From positions 2,852,001 through 2,916,000 of the forward strand of contig NC_016457.1 in assembly GCF_000226115.1 (NCBI RefSeq): a stretch of DNA of 64,000 nt, written 5' to 3'. The position numbers and the translations under genes are program-made. Every line of letters starts with the position of its first letter. Position 1 is the first letter of the stretch. Positions 35,559-47,050 of the stretch are shown in pieces. This DNA comes from Thermothielavioides terrestris NRRL 8126 (Eukaryota > Ascomycota > Sordariomycetes > Sordariales > Chaetomiaceae). The notes below the pieces were generated by a model, which did not search any database, had not been told where the DNA came from, and was given only the letters and a program-made list of their open reading frames with translations.

Positions 35559-37636
35559 GAGAGGGTGGTTCAAGGGGGGATGGCGCTTGATTGTTCCTAT
35601 GGAATGGACACGTATGGAAATGTTTAACGATGTTCAATTTCGTTCCTGGAGCTCCTGCTTGTCAAGATTCATCCCACAACTTGGGTCGCCCTGTTGGGAA
35701 ACTTACGTTTAATTTTGTCGTTGTTCTACTCCCTTTTTGAGCCTATCTGACTCGACCATTCCCCCCCCCCCCCTCCTCATATTTGTTTTGTCCTTCTTTT
35801 CTTTATATCCCCTCTATTCATCCAGTACTCTTTCCCGCCTCTCCTCAGTCTCCTGCTTGCGTTCCCCATTCTTCCCTAGCTCCCTTTCTTGCGATTCAAC
35901 GTCTCACCCTCATGGCATATAATTCCAGCGCATCCGTAATCCATGCAGCCTCACCCTCCACTCCTCCCACTTACTACGTCATCGGCCATCAATTTCAACA
36001 TCCCGGAATATCACACGGCTTCTGCATACAGCCTAAGACGGGCTACCAGTGACTGCCACTCTGCATATCAGCAACGTTTAACGTTATGCCCGCCGGGGTC
36101 CTCCGCCCCACCCATCAGCCGCACCAATCTCACGCCTGGCTTCACCTTCCAGCCGGTTACCTCGTTCTGTTCACTCCTTCTGTGTACACAGAGTCCCTGC
36201 TGTCTGACTGCTACCTCCAGGCTCCCGGCCCCTGCCAGCTACTACGCATACCGTGTACCTGTGTTCATCATTCTGGCTGCAAGCTCGAAGATGCGCAGCA
36301 GGTGTACCCCGTAGTGAGCGGCTTCAGCTCTTCAATGCAGGAATACAACCGAATGGCGGATTCTAAATGATCTGAGATCCCGGCCCACGAGATCCAGCAA
36401 CGCCACTTACAACGGCTAGCTTCCAGCCCCGGAGCCGGGGTTTCCATATACACTAGTGTCTATTCGCAGGCTTTTTCGGCTCTCGCTGGCGCAAGCAAGT
36501 CCTCCCGATGCCACTCCCGACGATGGGCGGAAAACATCCATCTGCGCCTTGACCCAACGCGGGTGTAATTGGCTGAGTGCCGGGTAGATCAGCGACCCCA
36601 CCACCCAGAATATTAAAGGACCAGCCAGACCTTTACCCTGCGGCAGTGTACTTCGTACACTATGTTGACCATGGTAGCAGCGGCCAAGCCGCCGCCAGAT
36701 GAAAGCCGTGCCGTTCCCCACACTATTAACCGCAGCCACCCCCAGGTACCAAACTGCGCAGGAGAGCGGCACCGGCATTCGTTAGTTATAACTACTGTGT
36801 ACGGAATACACAAGGGCCGGGGGCGTTGCCAAGCAAAGGACACACCCGTTTCAGCCCCAACCGGCAGCGCTTAATGGCAGTTTGCCATACTAGGGTCTCG
36901 ACATCGCGCTAAAGAGCGCCTCATTGTGATCTTGTATGTGGGTTGCGTGCTGCTCTCGTCGGCACGATCCTCGGCTTCTCTATTCAGAAGTCACCTCTTC
37001 TCTACCCGAAGGTTGTGTCGGGCAGGAAAATGAAGGGCATGCACCAAGCGTACCGCAGTATGTACCCCGGACGCCGAGCAATATATCTGGGTAAATGCCG
37101 ATGAATCAAGGCACAGCGTCAATCCGCAGCGCTGTACCGGGTCACAAGCTTCGCTGCATAGTATTAACCCCATGTGGTATTGCGATCTTCCCCGGTCCAG
37201 CCACTGCACCGATCCGCCTCCCTGGCAGCCGCGGGGCAGCCGGGGGGCGGCCGAGGTGGAGCCGCCACGCCATATTACCGAATAGAGTGCCGGCCGCCGG
37301 GTAAATGCGCCTTGAAACAGCCGCCAGCCCTCCGCCATCTACGAGTAACACAGCAACCGTGACCCTGGGTTCAGCGTCACCAGCACCCAGCAATCCGTGC
37401 GCCGCGGAAGCACGAATCTGGAAATGTGTGGAAGCTTCAGCTCCGAAGATCGTGCGTCATGGCGATCATGAACATGGGCGCCACAGCTTTCGCGGTTTCG
37501 CCATCGTGTATAAGAGGAACGCTTTCGCGCTCCTCCCCTTCAGCTGAAGAAGATCCAGAGCAGCCCACCAGGCCACGACTCAGTCAGCTCAGCTCAGCTC
37601 TTCTAGAGTCCTTCCTAGACAGCCAACATCGCCAAC
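35559..37636. other. Intergenic, no supported gene
   Basis: A T/C-rich stretch is present at about 35740-35890. The region just upstream of 37637 is the xylanase promoter, with G-rich clusters near 37229-37250 that could fit CreA-type SYGGRG sites, though these are frequent by chance. Confidence 0.45.
37509..37514 (+). promoter_or_regulatory. TATA-like box of the GH11 gene
   Basis: TATAAG, about 125 bp upstream of the xylanase start codon. Motif and position only. Confidence 0.4.
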
Positions 37637-38403
37637 ATGGTTTCCTTCACCTACCTGGCTCTTCTTGCCTCGTCGGTCCTCGGCGCCGTTGCCGCCCCGG
37701 CCGCCGAGCCTGCTGGCGCTGACCTGCCCGACTTCGAGTTCAACATCGAGGCTCGCAACCTCACCCGCCGCCAGGACTACAACCAGAACTGGAAGGGCGG
37801 CGGCGGCAGCGTCCAGTACTCGGCTACGAGCAACGGCTACTCGGTCACCTTCTCGGGCGCTGGCGACTTCGTCGTCGGCAAGGGTTGGAGGACTGGCAGT
37901 GCTTCCCGGTAAGACTGAGCGCCCTGTCATTTCTTCCTCGTTTCACCCAAAACGAACCGCATACTGACGGGCTACCCCCCTTTTTCAGGACCATCAAATA
38001 CCAGGGCAACACGCAGGCCCAGGCCGGCACGGTCCTGCTCTCGGTCTACGGCTGGTCGCGCAACCCGCTGGTGGAGTACTACGTGCAGCAGTACACGTCG
38101 AACGGGCAGGGCTCGGCGCAGGGCCAGAAGCTGGGCACGTACGAGAGCGACGGGGCGACGTACGAGATCTGGAAGCACCAGCAGGTCAACCAGCCCTCGA
38201 TCGAGGGCACCTCGACCTTCTGGCAGTACATCTCCAACCGCGTCAGCGGCTCGGCCCCCACCAGCGGCACCGTCACCATGGCCAACCACATCAACGCCTG
38301 GAAGCAGCACGGCCTCAACCTCGGCCAGCTCGACTACCAGGTCCTCGCCACCGAGGGCTGGGGCGGCGCCAGCGGCAGCTCGAGCTACACCATCAGCGGC
38401 TAA
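37637..38403 (+). CDS. Endo-1,4-beta-xylanase, GH11
   Basis: A secreted enzyme that cuts internal beta-1,4 bonds of xylan. Exons are 37637-37908 and 37989-38403 (228 aa). The signal peptide is [19 protein letters not shown], and a propeptide ends at LTRR, a KEX2-type site. The catalytic domain has DFVVGKGW, the conserved [16 protein letters not shown] with the nucleophile Glu120, the thumb and palm region around WQYISNRV, and ATEGW with the acid/base Glu213. There is no cellulose-binding module. After the RR site the domain starts at QDYNQNW, a little shorter at the N terminus than the commonest GH11 enzymes. Confidence 0.95.
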
Positions 38404-39299
38404 GCGGAGTCGTCTCGGGCTGTCCACGTCTCCTGGGCTTTTCCTCGGGCGTGTGGATCTCAGAGCTTCGCAATTTGAGGCCATCATGGTAAAAAAAATT
38501 GCAAAGGCGGGGGAATAAGGGGTTGGAGGGTGGACTGGCTAGGATAGGATACTTCGCTTCTGCAAGCAGCCTCTTTGAGACTCGATGTCAATATAGGAGA
38601 CTCAATTATATGAATTCCGTGTTTTTTTTTTTTTTTTTCTTGCGCCTGTTCCCCGCAACAACCCCCTGGCGGAAGAGCACTGTATTGGCTTGCCACGCGG
38701 TCACCGTCCTTGCTATCCATCCGCCCCCGTCCCCAGCCGCGCGAATCGGCGCTGTAGATGCAGACAGGGCGTTGATGCTTAACGTTCTATTCCAAAAAAA
38801 GGCCAAGCCTCGGCAGACGGCTGTTCGCATTTAGGCACTTGATTTAGCCCTGATCCAAACAGCAGCGCGGTGCCAGGGTAGCATCGCCGGCAATGAGAGG
38901 ACCCCTGCGATGGACGTGAGGGGCTGATTTCGCCAGACGCATCTTCTGCGATCACCTTTAGTTATAATCCCGGTTTCTGGCACCGACGTCCGGGTGGCTC
39001 ACTGCCTTTCATTCATTTTCAGTCAAGATCGACATGCAGGAAGGAAAAGCATGCGGATGGACCGGCAATCTCGCCGGTTAAAGACTTGATTATGGCCCGC
39101 AAGAATGGTTCGATATAGCTAATCAGGTACGAATGAGCTGCAGTAGGTCAATCGTACAAAAATAGATCTAGGTGAAGATCTTTACTAGGTAGGGCTCCGA
39201 ATCTGAATCCATGGCGCAGGGAGGAACAGAGGGTAAGCGTAGCTGTGTTTACATCTAGGAGGTACTATGCGGTAAAGAACAGAAAAAAGGGAAAGTGCA
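38404..39299. other. Intergenic
   Basis: A T run of about 17 lies near 38622-38639. No gene recognised. Confidence 0.5.
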
Positions 39300-39300
39300 A

Positions 39301-39665
39301 GAAAAAAAAATCAAAAAGCTACCCGACTTGCACCGTGAGGATGGAGTCGGTTACGAAAAACCCAGAAGGATTTTGACTTCATCAGCCGAAGCCGTGCTTT
39401 CATTTGGACAGCTGGCGACCTGCCGCAGTAGACCGTCGGGCCACCACGAGGAGCAGGTCGTTTGGATGTAGAGCTCGCCGACTTGCACCGTGAGGATGGA
39501 GCCGGTTACGAAAAACCCGCGGAGGGGTTTTTGCTTCATCAGCCGAAACACTCTGCTTTGACTCGAACTCGCGGCCTCTCAGCTTGCAAGCAAGCCGGGC
39601 TTGTTGAGAACGGACAGCTGGCCTCCCGCGGTAAACCGTTAGGCCACCGCGGGAGGTTGTTGGAT
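39301..39665 (-). repeat. Tandem tRNA-derived SINE
   Basis: Read on the minus strand. Unit 1 starts near 39657 and has a pol III A-box-like TGGCCTAACGG (39646-39636) and a B-box-like GAGTTCGAGTC (near 39572-39561). A shared tail follows from TTCGGCTGATGAAG through GGTTTTTCGTAACC to CACGGTGCAAGTCGG. Unit 2 (from about 39465) repeats the A-box region (GGTGGCCCGACGGTCTA), lacks the B-box segment, and repeats the same tail. The pair ends in a T-rich run that could terminate pol III. The start of unit 1 can also form an 11-bp hairpin (CCTCCCGCGGT with its complement). Confidence 0.72.
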
Positions 39666-39959
39666 TGTGCACATGCCGAACTCCTATATCAATTGCTAGC
39701 CAGCTGGCTGGCTGCCATCAGTCCTAATTCCGCCCCCAGGAAACTCGCCAGCAGCACAGAACTGACGGCACCCCCCGTCTGTAATTTATCGGACTCTGAA
39801 TCGAGAACCATGTGACTGCATCGACCACAACTACAACTGATCCTCAGTCTTTTCCCTAACAGCCAGCTCTCGAACCGGCAGCGCACCCTGCAACAACGCA
39901 TTCCGACCCAGCTCAAACATCCTCTCGGCTGGCGGGTTTGAGCAGCAGGGCCCGGTGAG

Positions 39960-42520
39960 TTAGCTAGCAAGCCAGCGAGCTTCGACGGGAGAGGGGAGGA
40001 TTTGGAGAAGGAAGGATAGGGGGAGCTGCCCACCACTGGTGTTGCGAAAGCGCAGGAACCGGAACCCGTTGGGGTAGTGGTACACCCTGCGTCGGCCGCT
40101 CGCGTCGAGCTGGATAAGCCACGTGGGCGAGGCGAAGGTCGGGACTTGCGATGGCGGCGGGGCGAAGAAGGTGTCGGGCACTTGGATAGTTCGAGGAACA
40201 TGGGCGTTAGCAGCTGAGAGTAAAGGAACGGCGAAGGGGGAGGCATGGCCCTTAGGGCTGTACGTACGGACTTGGGTCAGGACGGTGCACCGGTTCCGGC
40301 TGGTGACGATGAGGCGGTGTCGGCCGTCGTCTCGGCTGCGGGTTATCAGCAGCTCCGCGTCGGAGATGGCGGCGACTTCGCATTCCACCTCGGTCGCTTG
40401 TCTGCGATCGAGGACGCTGTCAGTAGGTGTGGTGACCCCCTGAGTCTCGACACGAACGGAGGAAGGAAGGGGGGGGGACTCACAAATGCAACGCAACTGT
40501 TTCGTCTGGCCGCGGAGATTGCAGACTGGTGATGAAGAGCTCCATCCGCATGTCTTCGAGCCGTTGGTGAAGCGTCTTGGCAGCTGCTCTGGAATTAGGC
40601 TGTTTGTTCTTCCATCGCCGGGCGCGGGTCGGGAGTCTAAGTGCTTGCCTTCCAATGTGGTCATGTGGAACACCACGTCCACTTTCTCCAAGCGATGAAC
40701 CTGCTGGTCTTGGATGTAACTCTGGAACTCTACCGTTTGGATCACCACGCGGGCCTCATTCTCCTCCGTCTTGATGCTTGTGGAATGGTGTACTGGCAAC
40801 CGAGCAAAGAAAGGTTAATACCGAGGGGCGCAGCTGACTGAGCCACTGCTGGGGAATGGGTTGGGAACGGTAAGCACGTACAGTGGACAACGCTCTTAGT
40901 GACGTCGGCGGGCTCATCTGCGTTCTCCTTTGCGTAGTAGATCCACAGCTCAGCGTGAGCCAGGCTAGGATCATTGTACCGCTCGAGGGCATTTCCCAGC
41001 TCTTGGTAGTTGAGGAGACTAAGTCCTTCCACATTGGGCTTGGACAGCTGCCTGTGTCCCATGCGGAATGCAACGGCGTCGATGGATTTGTGAAGATTTT
41101 TTACGTCGCTAGGGAGCCATTAAATATAGGTACACTGTCAGCCGGCAAACTTGCTTGTTACAACACGACCACGTACCCCTGAATGTTCAAGGCCCGGACA
41201 TGTTTCCCGTCCGGCGAGACGTGCACCAGCATGTTGCTTATGCCCTGTTGTAGCATGGCACTCGCTTGCATGTGGGCTAGGCGTCGGATGAAGGATTCCT
41301 CGAGCTCACACATGTCTAGTATCGAGCAGGAGTGAGCGATGCAGCGAGGGGACGCTCGTTCGTAAGAAGGACTCACCGGCTGGCGCGACATTCCTGATGA
41401 GTACGGTCACCATCTCATTTGTTGACCTATCAAGCGCTTTGAATAACGTCCAAACTGCTGCGTCTCCTGTCTGACGGAAGGGGAAGCTAAGTTGCGACAC
41501 TGGCAAAAGTAGTGTAAGCACCCTTCTGCACCTCAATGTTTATCCTGTCCCTTTCAAGAAAAGGTGTAGACAATATTAACTTACGTGCGATGTTCTCGAC
41601 CCTGGGGTGGGCTGACCCGTTCTCCGGATTCGCGGCCGTCCGCTTACACCCGCACAGAAACAGTTGGGATGAGCCCGGCTCTGCCCAGCCATCGTGCAGG
41701 CGAGCTTCGGCGCACAGGAGCTGAGGGGCCCCATTCTCCATGACATGTATCTCGAAGGAAATGGGCTGAACGGCCCCTTGCAGCCCCATCTCAGTCTGTT
41801 CCATCTCAGTCGGTTTTCGCTCTGGTGGAAGTCTGGGCGGGCTAGTCGTTGTGTTCTTTAGATTTTGCGCCCACCAGGAGTATATCTCCTTCATCATGCT
41901 AGAGCTTTCTCTCAGGCTGTCCTCGATCCGCGATGTCCGCGAGCTAGTCAAGCAACGATGGCGGTCAGTGTACGGCTCAACCTTCCAATGCTCACAACAC
42001 CATGAAGTTTCCCATGGTCGCACCTCACGATGATGCCCAAGACCAGATCTAAGCTATTTGTGTGGACCATCAACTGGCTTCGCAGCGCAGCCAAGTCGCC
42101 AGCCTGGGTCGTCCACTCGATCTTCCTGTAATTCTTGAGCAGCTCGGCGCTCCATCGGCGAAGCCGTGATTCTTCCGGGTCCTTGTCCTTCGGGCCGGCG
42201 GCGACAATGCTGTACCGATCCACAATACCCTCCAGGTGCTTGAGGGTCTCGCGGCAGTTGTCGAGGATGCCCGTCACGGTCCGCAACCCGTCCCGTTCAC
42301 CGTTCCGGAAGCGGGCAGGAAGGTCCGCTGGATCGACGGTAACATCGCCGCCGCACACGTCTTTGAAGGCGGCCAGGGCGGCGCTGAGTGAGTACAGCTG
42401 GTTCTCGACCTCGCGGAACTCGCGCGGAGCCGAGTGGCGGCCCTTGGTAAAGGCGTGGGCGACCCGCCAGGCGATCTTGGACATGGCAACCACGTCGCCA
42501 AAGGACACGGGGGACGCCAT
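39960..42520 (-). CDS. Protein with fungal NLR-type N-terminal domain, C-terminal part unknown
   Basis: Six exons on the minus strand (42520-42024, 41943-41585, 41499-41377, 41315-41177, 41108-40882, 40792-39960) join in frame to 725 aa. The N terminus (MASPVSFGDVVAMSKIAWRV, then APREFREVENQLYSLSAALAAF) is the helical domain often placed ahead of NACHT or ankyrin parts in fungal STAND/NLR proteins. Here no NACHT, P-loop or repeat domain follows. A linker leads to a region with WTLFKALDRSTNEMVTVLI, HVRALNIQG and YNDPSLAHAELWIYY, then a C-terminal part ending VEARWLAS that I cannot assign. No signal peptide or membrane span. Function unknown; a defence or signalling link is only inference from the domain. 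Confidence 0.75.
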
Positions 42521-43067
42521 GCTGGCGATGAAGTTGGCGAGACAATGGCCGCTTGCTGAACTGCTGGAGTGCCCTGAGTAACGGGCACATAACAACGGAA
42601 GAGCGGAAGAATCGCCAAGTCCTCCCACGGTGCACTATATGCAGATTATGAGTCGTTGTAGGCAATCTTCGCCCGCAGTCACGAGAGACGGCCCTGAGAC
42701 ATGTCGATGATGGTTGCCTGGGGCGCAGCTCGTGCACAGCCATGCAGTCGAGGCCTCTCGGCTTCGGCCGGTCGAGGTCATTGGCTCTCAGCGATAGCCG
42801 CTGCAGCTTGTCGGTTCACCGAAGTTCAGCTGGCCCGTCCTACTAACTGCCTTGGGGAGCTTGGCGCGTTCGCTAGTTACACTTACCAATGCTCGGTCAG
42901 CTGAGTTACTAATACCTGTTGCGAGTGTGGGAGGGTAATCTGCTGTGTTCGACGGGATAAAAGATATGAGAGCCACGCCGCTGCAAGCTGCCCCAGGGTG
43001 ACTGTCCCTGCCCCGGGTTGATTTACAGCTCACACCGCGGGACTCGACAATTCAACGAACGGTGAAG
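42521..43067. promoter_or_regulatory. Divergent promoter region
   Basis: 547 bp between the start codons of two divergent genes, so regulatory sites may be shared. No specific factor site is claimed. Confidence 0.45.
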
Positions 43068-46000
43068 ATGCCGCCACACTGGAGCCATATCTTCTCAGCA
43101 GGCGTCGTATGGGATCCCAGCGAGCCGCTGCCGCCCGAATTGCAACACCATCAGGAGGCGCTCCCTTTCACCCCTGGCCACCCGACCACGCCGACGCATC
43201 TGAATCTGCACACTGTAGCGGCCCATCACAGCACGCCTGCTGCTCAACCTAAGCATCTCCAGGCGGCGCTCCCAACGTTTGCACGACAGGAGCATGGCCG
43301 CAATGTGCTCCCGCCGCTTGCCGTCGCGGTCGACGCCTCCATCGTGCAAGACACGGCCCGCGTGGCCGTCACGCAGCACTTCCACAACGACTCAATCGCC
43401 CCGATCAAGGAGGCCGCATTCACGTTCCCGCTGCCTGCTGGCTGCACCATTACCGGCTTCAGCTGCAGGATCGGCACGAACAAGATCATCAAGGGAACCG
43501 TCAAGCCGCGGCAGGAAGCCCGCGATGCATTCGAGCACCACATCCGCCAGCAGGCCACGGCCGCCGGCTTGCTCGAGCAGGACACGCCCGAGGTCTTTAC
43601 TACCACTCTCGGCAACATCCCCGAGAAGACGAGGGTCCAGGTCAATCTCAACTACATTACTCTGCTCAAGCACCGATTTGTCGACCGCAAGAACGTCGCC
43701 ACCCTGACGATCCCCACCTCCATTGCCCCCCGCTACGGCGAGGCGCCTGAAGACTACAATGATGCGGCGACTAGCGGCGTCCCGCAGGGGCTGACCCTAG
43801 AGGCCGAGATCGTCGAGTCGGAGAGGATCGCCTCCATCACCAGCCCTTCTCACGCCGTCTTAGTCGAGCGCCGCCGCGGCGCTCGCGTTGCCGAGAGCTT
43901 CGCCGATCTCGCCGGCGAAGACGACCGCAGCCAGGTTGAAACCGCGTTGCTGAAGCTGGAGTCGGGTCGTATGTTCCTCGACAGAGACTTCGTGCTCGAC
44001 ATCGTGACCGCGCCCAACGGCGATGCCGAGACGCCGCAGGCCTGGCTCGAAGAACACCCGACCCTGCCGAACCACAAGGCTTTGATGCTGACTCTGCCGC
44101 CGGGCTTTCTGAACAAGCGCCCCCCGGAGAGGCTGCGTTCCGAGATCCTCTTCCTTGCTGATCTCTCCGGCTCCATGAAAAAGAAGATCCCGGGCCTCAA
44201 GTCCGCGATGCAGTTCTTCCTGAAGGGGATTCCCGAGGGGCGGAAGTTCAACATCTGGTGCTTTGGCAGCAATTACACCTCCTGGCAGCCGTGCTCGGTC
44301 GACTATGGCGAAGCGACGCTCGGATCGGCCCTGAGTTGGGTGGAAACCACTTTTGCCGCGAACATGGGCGGCACCGAACTGCTGCCCGCCATCCAAGCCA
44401 TTGTGTCTGCAAGGGACAAGGCGCTGATGACCGACGTCATCGTCCTCACGGACGGCCAGACCTGGCGTCTGGACCAGACCCTCGAGTACATCAACAAGAC
44501 GCGGGCGAACACCGAAGGGCGCGTCCGGTTCTTTGCCCTCGGCATCGGGAAAGCAGTCTCGCACGCCCTGGTCGACGGCATCGCCAAAGCCGGGGGAGGG
44601 TATGCCGAGGTCGTCCAGGAAGCGAGCCAGGGCGGCTGGGAAGACCGCGTGGTGAGCATGGCCAAGGCCGCCCTGATGAGTGCGCATCTAGGGCCGCTGC
44701 ACATGGAATTCAAGGTCCACGACAAGGATGGCAATACGAAAAGTAATCTTGCATCGTTACCTGTTCTGACGACCACGTGCTAACCGATTCTGCAGACTCC
44801 AGCCTGCCGGAGGCGCAGAGGTCTCCTGCCGACGTCTCCGCCGTGAGTCCATTCGAGCGAAGCCGTATCTACTTCCTCTTGGACAACAATATCTGGCCAT
44901 CCGAGAGGGTCAAGCAGGTCAGAATTGATGTCCCAGCTGATGGCGATACGAAGTCCTTCGTTGTTCCCGTCACTGTCGTCGAAAAGCCCGGCGAAACCAT
45001 CCACAAGCTGGCTGCTCGATCCATGCTGGACGACCTCGAGCGTGGCCGCAGCCACATACATCTCGGTCCCAACCGACCGTATCCGGGATCCTGGGAAGAG
45101 ACCAACGCGGTTCGCAAGGAAGCAGAGAAGATCGCATCGAAATGGGGCCTCCTCTCCAAGTGGACAAGCTTCCTTCTTGTGGAGGAGCAGCGCACGACGA
45201 CTGAGGAGGACCAGCCCACGGACGGTATAATCGAAGTCAAGAACGCGCCCGGGGATGATCTCCTACAACCACGGGGAACCGCAGCCGACGGGTCAGCGGC
45301 CGGCTTGATCGGGAGGCTTTACCACCCAGCCGCACCCGCAACCCCTCCTCCCAACCACTCGTTTGCCTCTCGCTGGCTGCATGCTCTGCCCTCCCCTCCG
45401 CCTGCGCATTCGTCGCTGCAGTCTGTTAACGTCTCTCACCAGAGATGTGCGCCGCCGGCTGCCCCCGCCTCTGGCTTCAGTGCCTCCGCATCTGATCGGT
45501 CACCATCGTTGAAGTGGGCGGAACGGTCGCGGCAAGACCGTCCCGAGTGCCACGGCGCGACAACTGTTGTATTACCGAGGGAAAATGCCACAAGCATGTC
45601 CCCTGAGCCCGGTACGGACAAACTGAGACAGCGACTGCGTAGCAGGTCGAGTGAAGAGGGACTGCGTACGACAAGATCCTACATCGTCCCTGACCCGGAG
45701 CCGACGCGGAACCTGGCCGAAGCCGAAGACCTTGCCGACGATGCACTCAGACAGAAGCGCGAAGACCCGTTTTACGGCGAGCTAGGCGGCGGCTTGGACC
45801 CAATCTTACGGCTGCTGAGGCCCAGCCCCTTCAGAAGCGAACCCCGCCGCGCCGACGAGACTGAACGCCTCATCCGAGCCGAGAAAGAGGCCGACGGCGA
45901 CGGCGGGAACTCCGCCACGCGAAGCGACGCACCTCTCCCAGCCGAACTCCCCTCACGGCCATCGCCGCCGCCCGTTCCCTCCAAAAGCCAGCCAACACCC

Positions 46001-46846
46001 GAACAACCTAACAACAACAACCACCACCCCCCACAAACCGAAACAGACTTCATCACCACGGTCCTCCAACACCAGCAGTACGACGGCTCCATCAACTTCC
46101 CCTCCTGGCGCACAGCCGAGTCCTGCCTGGGCAGCGCCGTCTGCGGCGCCCTCAGCGCGCTGCGGCGCGACCACCACCACCAGCCGGGCGCCCTGGCGCA
46201 CAGGACGCTGTGGACCGCCGCCGCGCTCGTGCTGCTGGAGCGCGACTTCGCGCCGCGCAAGCCGCTGTGGGAGCTCATGGCGCTCAAGATGGCCAGCTAC
46301 TGCGCGCGCCACCCGCTTCCTGGCGGAGGAGACGTGCTCCCGCTTGTGAGGGAGCGGTTGCGCGGTGTGGGGCTGCCGCGGCGCTGTGAGGATAGCCGGG
46401 GTGGTGGTGGTGATGGCAAGGCGGTTGGGCCGGAGGTTGTTGCTGTGGGGGTTGGCCCGGCGGCAGGTGGTGCGGAAGCGGGACAGGATCTGGGCGGCTC
46501 GGCCGGCTCGGACATGGTCGTCGTCTCGCGCGAAGATGCGAATGATGATGCCGCCGATGGCGGCGGCGCAAAGGAGCCGGAGGAGGGCAAGGAGCAGCAA
46601 CAGGCGGCGCCTCAGAAGAAGGGGTTTCCGTGGAGTCTGGTCCCGACGAAGAGGATCGGGCGGCGGGTGAGGATGGCGGCGCGGCAGCATCCGCCTAGAC
46701 GGCCGCCCGAGATTGGTCCGCGTCCTGTTGTGTTGTTCCCCATGGACGCTGGCGCAGACCCCTTCCCCGAGCCTGTGGTGGTGGCCGATCCTCTGGTGAA
46801 GCCGACCAAGTCGGCTGAACGTCGCCGGTTCTCGGTTCACTTCTGA
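43068..46846 (+). CDS. VIT and von Willebrand factor A domain protein
   Basis: A 1241-aa protein from exons 43068-44742 and 44796-46846 (53-nt intron with GCTAAC branch point). The true start is the ATG at 43068, MPPHWSHIF; the codon two earlier is GTG. A VIT domain spans about residues 60-210 (VAVTQHFHNDS, FTFPLPAGCTITGF, NIPEKTRVQVNLNY). The VWA domain begins near residue 355 with LFLADLSGSMK, whose DxSxS is a complete metal-ion-dependent adhesion site start, and continues with MGGTEL and VLTDGQ. A middle region and a long low-complexity part follow. A C-terminal helical segment around QYDGSINFPSWRTAESCLG resembles the tail of VWA5A/PARP4-type proteins. Probably cytosolic; the role in fungi is unknown. 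Confidence 0.9.
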
Positions 46847-47050
46847 TGGCGAAGACAGGTTTGGGCAGTTTTGGAGCTCTTGCCTTTTCTTCATTTGTTT
46901 ATGATAACACCAGCACTGCCGGATCTATTGGAGTTTCAATTTATTGATGCACTCTTCGCTGCTTTCCCTTGTTAATTGGACCTTGCATCACAACCTCCCA
47001 GTCCCATCCTCCGCTTCCGCCTCCCCACTCACATTGATCAACCTTCCCCC

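Noticed and set aside
39541..39660. A functional tRNA gene on the minus strand
   Set aside because: A- and B-box-like motifs exist, but their spacing and arms do not fold into a cloverleaf and the unit repeats with a SINE-like tail.
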